Shown: piece by piece, positions 9,152 through 18,479 of the stretch
How positions within the stretch are numbered: the first letter of the stretch is position 1
How the letters are laid out: each line of letters begins with the position of its first letter
Source: Acidovorax kalamii
GTDB taxonomy: Bacteria; Pseudomonadota; Gammaproteobacteria; Burkholderiales; Burkholderiaceae_C
Length of the DNA: 64,000 bases
Reading direction: 5' to 3'
Assembly (NCBI RefSeq): GCF_002245625.1
Contig: NZ_NOIG01000006.1
Span: 248,001-312,000 of the forward strand
Position numbers and translations under genes: made by a program
Notes under the pieces: model-generated
What the model was told of the DNA's origin: nothing
Seen by the model: the letters and a program-made list of their open reading frames with translations, nothing else
Database searches by the model: none

Positions 9152-11434
9152 TTAGCAATTGAGCTTGTCCAGCGGAGACAACACTTCGATCTGACCCGGG
9201 GTCAGCTTGATGGTGCTGCTACCACAGGTGAGCAATATCTCGTCCTTGGCGTTGAGATGGATCTTCTTGGACTCCATGAAGATCTGGCTCGCATCGATCT
9301 TGATGCAGCTGGCTGCGCCAGCGCCATCGGCCGAGCCGCCCGTCGGAGCGACGATGTGATCGACGCCCCCAGCGGCAGGCGCGGCGGAGCCAGCACCACC
9401 GCCAACCTCAAGGACGTAGTCTTTGCCCACGGTAGTCTTCTGGCTCTGCCCAACCTTGGTGGTCTGGGTCATGCCAACGACGGTGGACATCATCGCGCCG
9501 ATGTTCTGGCTGTAAGCAACGCCGATATTCATCATTCGCACCATGCCCACGTTGAGCATGGACATGATCCCGATGGTGTGCTGCTTGGTAAGCCCGATCT
9601 TGACTACCTCGTTCTTGCCGACGGTTTCTTTGCGGTTGTCGCCGATGCTGATCTTCTCGCTGTGGTCCACCCGCTCCGTACGATTGCTGTGGATAGTGAT
9701 GGTCTCATCCCCATCCACCTCTTCCGTGCGCCAGCCGTGCACGGTGATCTTCTCGTTGCGGTCCACCGTCTCAGTGCGGTCGCGCTTGATGTGGTTGGTC
9801 TCGTCCCGATCAATGGTCTTTTTCCGGTCTCGGCCCACCCACTTTTCTTCGTCGTTCTCGACTTCGGTCAGCTGGTCCTTCTGCGCATGCAGCCACAGCT
9901 GCTCTTGCCCCGCCTTGTCTTCAAAGCGCAGGGCGTTGGCATCCCCCGGGCCATTCTTCAGGCCTGCGCCAGAGGCTCCGCCTTTGCTTGAGCGTGTCAA
10001 GATGCCACTTTGCGTGGCGTTGCCCGGCAGGCTCCACGGGGGCATGTTGACGGCGTTGTAGACGCAGCCGGTGAGGATGGGGTAGTCCGGGTCGCCGTTC
10101 AGGTGGTCGATGATGACTTCCATGCCGACGCGCGGGATGAAAACGGCGCCGAACTGCGGGCCCGCCCAACTGGTGGACACGCGCACCCAGCAACTGGAGT
10201 TTTCGTCCATGGCGCCGATGCGGTCCCAGTGGAACTGCACTTTGACGCGGCCAAACTTGTCGGTCCATATCTCTTCGCCGGGCGGGCCTACGACCACCGC
10301 CGTCTGCGAACCACGGGTGCGCGGCTTGGGCGTGCGGCGCTCAGGACGATAGTCCACGCTGGTGGGCTGCGCTCGCATCTCGAACTGCTGGATGGAGCCC
10401 GCCTCCTGCTGGTTTTTGGAAGCGGTAGCGCCGCCGGCACGGCTGCTACTGACCTCGGGGTTTTCTTCAAAGTGATAGTGCACACTGAGCACCAGATACT
10501 GGCGGTTCTGGTCTTCGCGCGGGTAGTTTTCCAGGTTGATGGTGTAGCCAGGCGCCAGATTGCGCCGGTTGGCGCGGCCCAGCACGCGGCTTTGCTTGGT
10601 CAGGTGCGCTTGCAGGCGGAGCTTGGCATAGGTCTCGCCGTCGGGGAACTCGGTGTAGCCGCCGGGCCACTCGTAGATTTCATACTTGTCATGCTCGTGC
10701 CCAGGAGGGTTCTGGCGCATGTTGGAGAGGTCAGCCCTGGGCTTCTTGAAATCGTAGTCGTCGTTGTAGTGCCGCCCGGGTTGCACTTCCTGGGTCAGTT
10801 CCCAGGCATGGAAATGCTCCTTCTCACCCACAGCTGCTTTACCAGGTGGGTAAAAAGGTATGACGTGGCCGCCGGGAAGGGGGCTGTGCGAGCCGACGAT
10901 ATCGTCTGCCAGCACCAGGGTGTGGCTGCCCGCACTGTGCGTGAAGTAGTAGTACGCACCCTCATGCTCCAGAAGGCGGGCAACAAAGTTGTAGTCGCTC
11001 TCTCCGTACTGGGTGCAATAGTCCCAGGTGCGGTAGGTGCGGGTGAGTTTTTTCTCGATGGGAAAACCGTATTTCCCCAACACTTCCATGATGATGTCCG
11101 GCACGGTCATGTGCTGGAAGATTTTGAAGTCGGTCTTGCGTGTGGCCACCCACAACCAGGGGCGCAGGCGCAGCTTGTAAGACGCCCAACGGTGATCCTG
11201 CCCCTGCATGCCGAAATGCGTGACCAGGCCGCTGAGGTAGCGTTTTCCCAGCCCTTCGGTCTCTACGACAACAGACACTGCCTTGCCCAGCAGCGCCTTG
11301 GGATCTATCCCCTTGCTGGGGCTCACAAGGTCAATGTCCAGCGAGTAAAGCTCGCTGAGCGCCTCGGTGCCGTCGAGCTTGCGAAACTGCAGCTGTTCTC
11401 CCAGCGGGGTTTGGATGGTGACGCGGCGGGTCAT
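9152..11434 (-). CDS. vgrG: Type VI secretion spike protein VgrG/TssI
   Basis: 760 residues, the trimeric spike at the tip of the Hcp tube. The N-terminal part (about 1-370) is the gp27-like hub. It is followed by the gp5-like OB fold (around WTDKFGRVKVQFHWDR) and a long beta-prism made of repeated short segments such as DRDETNHIKRDRTETVDRNE. The C-terminus ends shortly after a DUF2345-like segment and has no extra effector domain. The PAAR-Rhs gene follows after 106 bases, which fits direct loading of that cargo on this spike. No DUF4123 adaptor or EagR chaperone gene lies between them. Hcp is upstream on the same strand, so the three form an hcp-vgrG-rhs delivery island, although a terminator separates hcp from vgrG. 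Confidence 0.95.
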   Translation of the reverse strand: MTRRVTIQTPLGEQLQFRKLDGTEALSELYSLDIDLVSPSKGIDPKALLGKAVSVVVETEGLGKRYLSGLVTHFGMQGQDHRWASYKLRLRPWLWVATRKTDFKIFQHMTVPDIIMEVLGKYGFPIEKKLTRTYRTWDYCTQYGESDYNFVARLLEHEGAYYYFTHSAGSHTLVLADDIVGSHSPLPGGHVIPFYPPGKAAVGEKEHFHAWELTQEVQPGRHYNDDYDFKKPRADLSNMRQNPPGHEHDKYEIYEWPGGYTEFPDGETYAKLRLQAHLTKQSRVLGRANRRNLAPGYTINLENYPREDQNRQYLVLSVHYHFEENPEVSSSRAGGATASKNQQEAGSIQQFEMRAQPTSVDYRPERRTPKPRTRGSQTAVVVGPPGEEIWTDKFGRVKVQFHWDRIGAMDENSSCWVRVSTSWAGPQFGAVFIPRVGMEVIIDHLNGDPDYPILTGCVYNAVNMPPWSLPGNATQSGILTRSSKGGASGAGLKNGPGDANALRFEDKAGQEQLWLHAQKDQLTEVENDEEKWVGRDRKKTIDRDETNHIKRDRTETVDRNEKITVHGWRTEEVDGDETITIHSNRTERVDHSEKISIGDNRKETVGKNEVVKIGLTKQHTIGIMSMLNVGMVRMMNIGVAYSQNIGAMMSTVVGMTQTTKVGQSQKTTVGKDYVLEVGGGAGSAAPAAGGVDHIVAPTGGSADGAGAASCIKIDASQIFMESKKIHLNAKDEILLTCGSSTIKLTPGQIEVLSPLDKLNC

Positions 11435-11542
11435 GACAGGACGTGGTTTTTTGGATCGGCTACCCGCCTGCAGACCTGTTCATTGACGGGTCGCAGACGC
11501 GGTTTCAGCGGTACAAATCAGGGGCGCGACCACCGGCACGCG

Positions 11543-11572
11543 CAAAAAAAGCCGCATCCGTAGACGCGGCTC
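11543..11572 (-). terminator. Rho-independent terminator after hcp
   Basis: Read on the minus strand, AGCCGC (11571-11566) pairs with GCGGCT (11555-11550) and is followed by a run of seven T. It lies 62 bases beyond the hcp stop. Hcp is needed in far larger amounts than VgrG, so strong termination here would keep most transcripts to hcp alone. Confidence 0.8.
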
Positions 11573-11633
11573 CAGGCTGCGCAGCCAGTGTGTGCTTGCG
11601 CGTGATCTACCGAAGGCCCTGGGGCCCGGGCTA

Positions 11634-12116
11634 TCAGGCTTCCTTGTTTTCCTTGATACTGAAACCCATCTGGCTGGTAGCGCCCTTGCCACCCTGAGCG
11701 GTCTGCTCGGAGTACTCGGTCTTGATCTTGGCGGCCTGGAAGGCGTAGTTCACCACCACGGTATCGCCAGAGCTGGTGCCGCTCACGGTGACGTTGGTCA
11801 CCATGACGTCGGTCAGCGTGATCTTGCCGAACTCGATCTGTGTGCCGCCAGCCTTGCACATCGAGATTTCCACTTGCCCCAAGTGCTTGCCAGTCGCGCA
11901 GTGCTTCAGCACGGCGGGGTAGCACTTGTCGATGTTGGCAACGATGTTCAGGTTCTGGAAGTCGGCTTTGCCGGCACCGGCACCACCACCGCTGGCCATG
12001 GAGTGGGGCTGGGTCACGCCCCAGGTGAAGGACTCAACATCGGTCCAGTCCTTGTGCGCAGCGTCCTTCGACTCACCGCTGGCACCTTCCACTTTCATAA
12101 AAATTGCGACTGTCAT
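11634..12116 (-). CDS. hcp: Hcp (TssD), T6SS inner tube protein
   Basis: 160 residues, the normal length for Hcp, whose hexameric rings stack to form the expelled tube. The family pattern is visible: MKVEG near the start, SFTWGV, and a C-terminal strand ending in MGFSIKENKEA. The ATG at 12116 is preferred over an in-frame GTG one codon upstream, because AAGAGG lies six bases before the ATG. It is transcribed away from the main T6SS cluster with its own upstream region, and a rho-independent terminator follows. It is the only hcp in the window and does not occupy the tssC-tssE interval common in other T6SS loci. Confidence 0.95.
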   Translation of the reverse strand: MTVAIFMKVEGASGESKDAAHKDWTDVESFTWGVTQPHSMASGGGAGAGKADFQNLNIVANIDKCYPAVLKHCATGKHLGQVEISMCKAGGTQIEFGKITLTDVMVTNVTVSGTSSGDTVVVNYAFQAAKIKTEYSEQTAQGGKGATSQMGFSIKENKEA

Positions 12117-12794
12117 CACGTACCTCTTCTTGGTTCAAAAATGCAAAACAACTCGCTCGGGCAAAGTGCCCACATACAAGGCTCCACAGGGAATGCAGAG
12201 CCTCACAGACAAGCTGATTGGGAAAGGAATGAAGCCAACGGGGACGTGCGCGTTCGGGCAAAGCAGCCCATTGCCGCCCGCCTTCCGAGACCGCCATGTA
12301 CACACGGGCCACTGGCGTGGCACACCGCTGGCAAAGGCTTGCTTTGATTCCCCTCCCTCGCAAGCTCGTTTGCGGGCGGATGTTAAGTGGACCGGACGAA
12401 AAAAAGGGTTTCAAGTAACAGCAAATGAGCGCAACCGGGCAACATAAGCAACAGTGTGTTTCTTGCCCTCAAAAGCCGCGTTTTGTGACTCTTTTTGCAA
12501 AACCTTCACGTTAGACTCGCCCGCGATTTCGCAGTTGGGCCAGCAGCACAAGGCAGCTCCCACGCGTTGCGATGTCTGCTCAAACAACCCCATCGAACAG
12601 CACGTCGTTCCGGTGTGCGGCGCAGCGCCAGGACATTGATCATCAGCCAAGCCAAGCGGTCTGGGTGTTTTGATCTCCACGGCGAGTAACAGCGCCGCTC
12701 CGCCGGTCCGTTCTTCTGCTGTCGCTAGGGAAATGTCTTTGCCAGCAGACTGAGTCCAGCTGTAAACCAAGAATGAAAGCAGAGGCGTCTCGCC
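12117..12794. other. Divergent intergenic region between hcp and the T6SS kinase gene
   Basis: 678 bases without a convincing gene. The promoters for hcp (minus) and for the large plus-strand T6SS cluster must lie here. I looked for a sigma-54 site (TGGCAC-N5-TTGC) on both strands and for a good sigma-70 pair and could not support either. A short AT-richer stretch lies around 12395-12500. Longer open frames crossing this region on the minus strand are antisense to the kinase gene and look spurious. Confidence 0.6.
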
Positions 12795-14882
12795 ATGAAT
12801 GACACCGTTGGAGGATCCGCCAATTGCCTGGCGCCTGGCGTGCAGATCGGAGAGTACCGGTTGCTCGACGTCATCGGCGAGGGTGGTTTTGGCATCGTGT
12901 ACCGGGCGAGAGATATCAGCCTGGACCGTATCGTAGCCATCAAGGAGTACATGCCCGCAACGCTGGCGGGGCGCAAATCGTCCAATGCTATCCACGTGCG
13001 CTCCCAACACCGCGGTGCGTTCGATGCTGGTTTGCGCAGCTTCATCAATGAGGCGCGCCTTTTGGCCAAGTTCTCGCACCCCGCCTTGGTGCATGTGTAT
13101 CGGTTTTTCGAGCTCAACGGCACAGCCTATATGGTGATGCGCCACTACGAGGGGCAAACGCTCCGCGAGTTTCTGAACACGCAACAGGAACGCATGAACC
13201 AGCGCATGCTGGCAGCGATCATCGGCCCCGTCCTGGATGTGGTGGAGATGCTGCATGCAGCAGATTGCTACCACCGGGACATCGCACCCGACAATGTTTT
13301 CCTGCAGAACTCCGGAATGCCAGTGCTGCTCGATTTCGGCGCGGCACGCCGCATCATTGGGGACATGACGCAGGCCCTGACGATGGTGCTCAAGCCCGGA
13401 TTCGCCCCCATCGAGCAGTATGTGGACGACGGCGCCATGCCCCAGGGCGCATGGACGGACATCTACCAGATCGGTGCCATGCTCTATCTGGCAATCACCG
13501 GAAAACCGCCGGCCACATCTGTTGCCCGCATGATCAACGACCCGGTCGCAGCCTTGCAGACTGCGGCTTATCCCGGGTACTCTGCCCAGTTCCTGCAAGG
13601 GGTCGGGCGCGCACTGGCGGTAAAGCCCCAAGACCGGCCACAGACGGTCTCAGCCCTCAGGGAACTTCTGGGCATTACGACTTTCACCATACCGATGTCT
13701 GCGCCGTGGCAAGCCACACCACCATCCGCCGCTGCGCTTTTGCCCACCTCCCAACCACTGCAACCGCATGCGGCTCCAGTCATGGTGACACCGCAAACAT
13801 CGGCGCACAACGACGCCGCGGTCGCCGCGAGTTTCGCTGGACCCAATACAAATCTCGCAGCCTGGGATCTGCCGAGTAAAACACCGTCCGCTGGCGCACC
13901 TCTGCCGTCTGAAGGGCTCGCAGAATACGCCGCCGCAGCACCCCTTGGAGCAATTCCAGGGTTGCAGGAATCATCCCCCCAAGGGAACATCACCGCCACC
14001 AAGGCCTTGGCTGCGCAACCGAATTTCACCACCATCCCAGCGACAGCACCGCCGTATCAAGAAGCCCCCCCGGTCCTGTCTCTTCCCCCAACAGACGCTG
14101 CAGCAACACACTCAGCGCCCCCCACCAAGAAAAGGCCTGAAGCCCCGCACCACGACGCCGTAACGCAAGCCGGCCGCCGGCAAGCCGGGCCTCACCCGGC
14201 AGCAATACGGTGGACAGCAATCATTGTTGCCCTCGCCGCCGCGGTAACGCTGGCCGCATGGTGGGGCACGCATGGCAATCCAGGGAACAAGGGCGGTGCA
14301 GGAGTTGCACTTGATCAAGACAGCCAGCACTGGAACGAAGCACAAGCCAAAGGTACGGTCAGCGCACTGGAAGCCTACCTGAGCGCCCATCCCGCTGGCA
14401 TGCATCGCAGTGATGCCATGGCCCTCCTCGACCGGATAGAAGTCCAGGAGCCCGCCATCAAGACGCAAGTAACACCTGAGGCAGCCGCGACAGTCACTGC
14501 CGCAGCCCCCGCTGTCGAACACCCCGTACCGGCGGCGGACGCGATACAAGCCCCTTCCGCTGTCGCCGCTGCCGCAACGTCCACGGCGCCCAGAACAGCC
14601 CTCCCCCCTGCGTCGGCAACAGCCTCCGCAGAACCAGCCCCGCCCGCCAAGACACCGCCTAAGCCTGTAGGCGACGTAGGGCGGGTGGTGCTCCGAATCA
14701 GCCCTTGGGGAAGAGTTTCCGTGAATGGCAGCTCGCTGGGCACGACCCCCCCACTCACCCACGTCGAGCTTCCTGAAGGATCCCATCGCATTGAGGTGAA
14801 CAACCCCGCTGCGGCGCCCATCGTGAAGACCGTGCAGGTGAAAAAAGGCGAACCCGTGGTCATCAGCCACCAGTTCGAGTAG
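12795..14882 (+). CDS. ppkA: T6SS-associated Ser/Thr protein kinase with C-terminal PEGA domain (PpkA-like)
   Basis: 695 residues. The Hanks-type kinase domain covers about 20-310: glycine loop GEGGFG (28-33), Lys50 in AIKEY, catalytic HRD (160-162) with Asn167, and DFG (180-182). A low-complexity Pro/Ala-rich linker follows. A transmembrane segment lies near 471-492, and a PEGA domain (about 629-695) would be periplasmic. By analogy with Pseudomonas PpkA it should phosphorylate the FHA protein to switch secretion on. It lacks the von Willebrand domain of Pseudomonas PpkA, so the name is by role. It opens the cluster, and the PEGA domain is shared with the next protein. Start ATG at 12795 with AGAGG about ten bases upstream. 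Confidence 0.88.
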   Translation: MNDTVGGSANCLAPGVQIGEYRLLDVIGEGGFGIVYRARDISLDRIVAIKEYMPATLAGRKSSNAIHVRSQHRGAFDAGLRSFINEARLLAKFSHPALVHVYRFFELNGTAYMVMRHYEGQTLREFLNTQQERMNQRMLAAIIGPVLDVVEMLHAADCYHRDIAPDNVFLQNSGMPVLLDFGAARRIIGDMTQALTMVLKPGFAPIEQYVDDGAMPQGAWTDIYQIGAMLYLAITGKPPATSVARMINDPVAALQTAAYPGYSAQFLQGVGRALAVKPQDRPQTVSALRELLGITTFTIPMSAPWQATPPSAAALLPTSQPLQPHAAPVMVTPQTSAHNDAAVAASFAGPNTNLAAWDLPSKTPSAGAPLPSEGLAEYAAAAPLGAIPGLQESSPQGNITATKALAAQPNFTTIPATAPPYQEAPPVLSLPPTDAAATHSAPPTKKRPEAPHHDAVTQAGRRQAGPHPAAIRWTAIIVALAAAVTLAAWWGTHGNPGNKGGAGVALDQDSQHWNEAQAKGTVSALEAYLSAHPAGMHRSDAMALLDRIEVQEPAIKTQVTPEAAATVTAAAPAVEHPVPAADAIQAPSAVAAAATSTAPRTALPPASATASAEPAPPAKTPPKPVGDVGRVVLRISPWGRVSVNGSSLGTTPPLTHVELPEGSHRIEVNNPAAAPIVKTVQVKKGEPVVISHQFE

Positions 14883-14910
14883 TCCCAGCCCACAGACGAC
14901 ACCTGCTGAC

Positions 14911-15735
14911 ATGCGAATGAACGACGCTTTACTGCGATGGGTCGCTTTGTGCTTCTGCGCCAGCGTGGGGGTGGCTGCGGCCTCCACCGACTGCAACGAG
15001 CCCCCTGCGGCGGATGCGCGCGGCCCCGACTCTGCGGCTGGGCGTCAGTACCTGGGTCAGGGCATCTCACTCTACGACGCGCGCAAGCTCGACCTGGCGG
15101 AGAAGGCCCTGCAGGCATCCTTGTTCGCAGGTCTGCCGGACAGGCGCGAGCGTTCCACCGCGCACAAGTACCTCGCGTTCGTGTACTGCACGAACAAGGA
15201 ATGGGCGCGATGCGATGCGGCTTTCGATGCAGCCTTCGACGCACGCCCATCGTTTGCGCTGGAAGGGTACGAACTGCAGAACACGCCCTGGCGCGAGGCC
15301 TACATCAAAGCGCACGGCAAGCGCGGTGGGCAGTGCAGCCGGCCCGTCGGCCCCCTGAGCGGCAACGAGCGACAGAACCCGGCCCACGCCAACTCCCTCG
15401 TCTTTTCCCTCAACAGCACAGTGATCACAGCCATCACGCCCCTGCTGCCGATAGCAGGTGGTTCCTCGCTGCAGGACGTTGCGCCCTCTAGTGCACTGGG
15501 TGCGCGCAGGCAGCTCCGCACCGAAAACAATGTACAGCTTCGCATATCCCCCTGGGCCAACGTGACCCTCAACGGAAAGCGGCTTGGCGTCACGCCGCCG
15601 CTTACGGAACTCAAGCTCCCGACAGGCTCCCACAGCATCGACTTCAGCAACCCCGGCTTTGAGACCGTTCGCAAGACCCTCAAGGTTGAACCCGACCAAA
15701 CGATCACGATCACCCATGACTTTGACGCGAGATAA
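14911..15735 (+). CDS. Exported TssQ-like/PEGA hybrid protein of the T6SS cluster
   Basis: 274 residues with an N-terminal signal peptide (cleavage around Ala23) and no lipobox. Residues about 40-150 resemble the TssQ protein encoded next door: KYLAFVYC here against KFMAFSHC there, then a Cys-containing helix and PWREAYIKA against VWGREFINAR. Residues about 208-274 form a PEGA domain close to that of the kinase (LRISPW, then NG, TPPLT, GSH). The protein therefore joins modules of both neighbours. A periplasmic role linking the kinase's outer domain to the envelope complex is plausible but inferred. It starts 28 bases after the kinase gene; a second ATG two codons in is also possible. Confidence 0.75.
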   Translation: MRMNDALLRWVALCFCASVGVAAASTDCNEPPAADARGPDSAAGRQYLGQGISLYDARKLDLAEKALQASLFAGLPDRRERSTAHKYLAFVYCTNKEWARCDAAFDAAFDARPSFALEGYELQNTPWREAYIKAHGKRGGQCSRPVGPLSGNERQNPAHANSLVFSLNSTVITAITPLLPIAGGSSLQDVAPSSALGARRQLRTENNVQLRISPWANVTLNGKRLGVTPPLTELKLPTGSHSIDFSNPGFETVRKTLKVEPDQTITITHDFDAR

Positions 15736-15739
15736 ATCC

Positions 15740-16225
15740 ATGCGAACCCGTTACTGGAGCGCCCTGATCATTGCCTGCGCCGGGCTGCTCTTGACTGCTT
15801 GCGAGACAGCACCAAAGGCCCCCGAGCCCAAGGTCGAGGCCCCGCCACCGCCACCGCCTCCGCCGCCAGCCCCTGAGCCCGTCGCACCGGTGGATCCGCG
15901 CGCGCAGAAGGAGGCAATGCTGACTGAAGCGCTCAACGTGTATGCGGAGGGCCAGTTCGACGAAGCGATTGCCAAGCTGACGCCGCTGGCCGATGCCTCC
16001 GAGCTGCCGCTGACCTCACAGATCAAAGCCCGAAAGTTCATGGCATTCAGCCACTGCGCCGCCGGACGGCCGCGCCCCTGCAGACAGCAGTTTGAACTCG
16101 CCCTGGAGCAGGACCCGACGTTCCAGCTGACGGAGGCGGAGAAGGGCCACCCTGTCTGGGGCCGCGAGTTCATCAACGCCCGCAATGCCGCGCGATCCAA
16201 ACGCAATACCCGCAAGACACCCTGA
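15740..16225 (+). CDS. tssQ: TssQ-family T6SS-associated lipoprotein
   Basis: 161 residues. The signal peptide ends in the lipobox LTAC with Cys21 and is followed by a proline-rich spacer (about 30-45). The C-terminal half is a TPR-like helical domain matching the first domain of the preceding protein. The start at 15740 is four bases after the previous stop; an upstream in-frame extension lies inside that gene and is rejected. Proteins of this type accompany the kinase/FHA set in Burkholderiales T6SS loci and are thought to sit on the periplasmic side. A precise function is not established to my knowledge. Confidence 0.75.
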   Translation: MRTRYWSALIIACAGLLLTACETAPKAPEPKVEAPPPPPPPPPAPEPVAPVDPRAQKEAMLTEALNVYAEGQFDEAIAKLTPLADASELPLTSQIKARKFMAFSHCAAGRPRPCRQQFELALEQDPTFQLTEAEKGHPVWGREFINARNAARSKRNTRKTP

Positions 16226-16259
16226 CCCGGCCCCGAGACAACGCGAGCGCAGATACGCA

Positions 16260-18479
16260 ATGGACAAAATAGAACTGGTGGTGACGCACCAAGCTGGCAG
16301 CCCGGTGGGTCGCCATTGGTCTGCCATCTTTGGGATGGCGGGCGGAACCGTGGGACGCGCAGGGCAGAACAAGCTGGTCCTGCCCGATGACGATGCGATG
16401 GTCGCGCGCGTGCATGCCATGGTCCGCCTGGATTCCGACCAAGCCTACATAGCCAACCTGTGCGAACGCCGCTCCGTGCAGGTGGACGGGCTGGAGGTTC
16501 TGTCCGGCCAGGAAGTGCCGCTCGTGCCCGGTGCGACCATCGGAATCGGCCCCTACCAGCTGCGTGCACTGGTTCCAGGTCTGCAACTGGATGCGCCGAC
16601 TGGAAGAGCGTCGACCTCTCATCCTGCAGCCGATGCCATTGCGTGGGGCACGCCAGTGGTTAAGCCTGGCGCGGAGCCGGGGGTATCCACGCCGGGGGCC
16701 AGCGCTGCAGCGCCGAGGTTCGATCTCGCGTCCCTGCCCAACCCCTGGGCTGACATTCCGCCCATCGTCGGAGGGGATGTGCATATTCCGGATCTCCTGC
16801 TCTCGTCCATGCCCGAGGCGCTGCCGCAGCCGACGACAGACAGCCCTGCAGATGCCAACCCGTTCGCCATGCTGGGCCGAGTGGAAGCCCCCTCTGTCAT
16901 GGAGCAGTTCCACGAACAGCTGACCGCCGAGCCAACGCTAGGCGATCCTCCAATCGCCGCCTCTTCGGCAACAGCCACCGTGGTCACGGACATGCTGCCG
17001 GCGATCAGCCCGGCCGAGCACATGCCGCCCCATCCATTCGAAATTTTGGCCACCAAGGCAGCACCAGCGCAGCCGACCACGCACCGTGCGATGGTCATAC
17101 CCGACGATTTCGACCCGTTCGCAGCCGACCCCAAGGAGCAGGCCCTCCACCGTGACCCCTGGAGCGGAGACCTTGCCGCCAAGAGCCTGGCCGAAGTGGC
17201 GCAGCTCAAGCACGACGACCTGCTCCAGGCCTTGCCCAGGACGGGTGAATTCGCGGGAGAGATGGACAACGCCGCACACACCGGCTTGCCCCAGCAGTTG
17301 GACCCAACCATCGAACTCAACCCGCTGAAGCTCTTTCGCGAACCCGGTGAGTCGATGTATGCGGAGCCAGAAGACCATGGCATGTCCCGCGGCTCGGACC
17401 TGGCCCAGGTGTTCAACATGCCCCGCGATGCGCAGCAGCGCCGCACCGAGGCAGCCGCAACGCAGGTGACACCGCCCCCCGCAGAGCCTGTGGTGCAGGC
17501 CGGTCTTCATGCCATGCAAGGGCTGGACCTGGCCCTGTTCGGCGGCGACGCAGCGCAAGCCATTCCATCTGCGGACTTGCTGGACATCACCAGCATCAAC
17601 GCGCGGCAAAGCGAAACAGCCTCCGCCAATCCACCCGCTCCAGCACTGCAGACCACAGACATGTCCGACCGGCTCATCGGGACGACCTGCCAGGATATGG
17701 TGCAGCCGTCGCAGCGCATCCAAACTCCGACACAGGAACACGCACAGATCCTGGCGGAGACCACACGTTTTTCCCATTCCGCATCGCAGTTGCCGGGCAG
17801 CCCGTCGCTGCAAGCCCAGGAAGACCGCGTCACGCCCGCAGCCGCCCATGCCCAGGCGCACATGCCTTCCACGGCCGCTTCGCTGGAAGCGCTCGCAACC
17901 GCTTTTCTAGAAGGGGCCGCCATAGAGCCAGGCAAAATCAACTTCGCAATCACGCCGGACTTCATGCGTGCATTTGGCGAAGCGCTGCGCGTGGCGGTGC
18001 AAGGCTCCATCGATCTGCTCTCCGCGCGCTCGGAAATCAAGCGCGAGTTCCGTGCGGACGTCACCATCATCGCGTCTGGTGCCAACAACCCGCTCAAGTT
18101 CCTACCCACTGCGGACGGCGTGATGCTGCAGCTCGCGGGCCAAACTTTCCCGGGGTTCATGAAACCTGTGCCCGCCATGAAGGAGGCGTACCAGGACCTG
18201 GCGGTGCACCAGATTGCGCTGATGGCGGGTATCCGCGCCGCCTACGCTGAGGCTGTCGCACGTCTAAGCCCCGCAGAGCTGGAAAAGGACGCCACGGCGG
18301 CCCCTGGCCTGCTAGCCAAGATATCGAGCGTGCACCGCAAAGCCGCGCTGTGGGACGATTTCCAGCAGCGGTACGAATCCGTTCGCCGCCATGCGGAAGA
18401 CGACCTGATGGCGTTCTCAGGGCAAACCTTTGTGAACGCCTATGAAGCCGCCGCACAGTCTGCAGAGGGGCATTTGTGA
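16260..18479 (+). CDS. tagH: FHA-domain T6SS regulator TagH (Fha)
   Basis: 739 residues. The N-terminal FHA domain (about 20-100, with GGTVGRAGQNKLVLPD and RVHAMV) binds phosphothreonine. A long low-complexity middle part follows. The C-terminal domain (about 550-690) is the T6SS-specific FHA-associated domain, with DFMRAFGEALRVAVQG and NPLKFLPTAD. In Pseudomonas, Fha phosphorylated by PpkA promotes assembly and the phosphatase reverses this; both enzymes flank this gene. The start at 16260 is chosen because the FHA fold begins directly there. The stop overlaps the phosphatase start by four bases. Confidence 0.9.
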   Translation: MDKIELVVTHQAGSPVGRHWSAIFGMAGGTVGRAGQNKLVLPDDDAMVARVHAMVRLDSDQAYIANLCERRSVQVDGLEVLSGQEVPLVPGATIGIGPYQLRALVPGLQLDAPTGRASTSHPAADAIAWGTPVVKPGAEPGVSTPGASAAAPRFDLASLPNPWADIPPIVGGDVHIPDLLLSSMPEALPQPTTDSPADANPFAMLGRVEAPSVMEQFHEQLTAEPTLGDPPIAASSATATVVTDMLPAISPAEHMPPHPFEILATKAAPAQPTTHRAMVIPDDFDPFAADPKEQALHRDPWSGDLAAKSLAEVAQLKHDDLLQALPRTGEFAGEMDNAAHTGLPQQLDPTIELNPLKLFREPGESMYAEPEDHGMSRGSDLAQVFNMPRDAQQRRTEAAATQVTPPPAEPVVQAGLHAMQGLDLALFGGDAAQAIPSADLLDITSINARQSETASANPPAPALQTTDMSDRLIGTTCQDMVQPSQRIQTPTQEHAQILAETTRFSHSASQLPGSPSLQAQEDRVTPAAAHAQAHMPSTAASLEALATAFLEGAAIEPGKINFAITPDFMRAFGEALRVAVQGSIDLLSARSEIKREFRADVTIIASGANNPLKFLPTADGVMLQLAGQTFPGFMKPVPAMKEAYQDLAVHQIALMAGIRAAYAEAVARLSPAELEKDATAAPGLLAKISSVHRKAALWDDFQQRYESVRRHAEDDLMAFSGQTFVNAYEAAAQSAEGHL

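Noticed and set aside
12117-12794. Sigma-54 promoter for hcp or the T6SS cluster
   Set aside because: Some T6SS loci use sigma-54, so I looked for TGGCAC-N5-TTGC on both strands; only poor matches such as GGGCAC with wrong spacing were found.
12411-13631. 406-codon minus-strand frame
   Set aside because: It is antisense to the kinase gene, whose motifs are intact; the frame has no recognisable domain.
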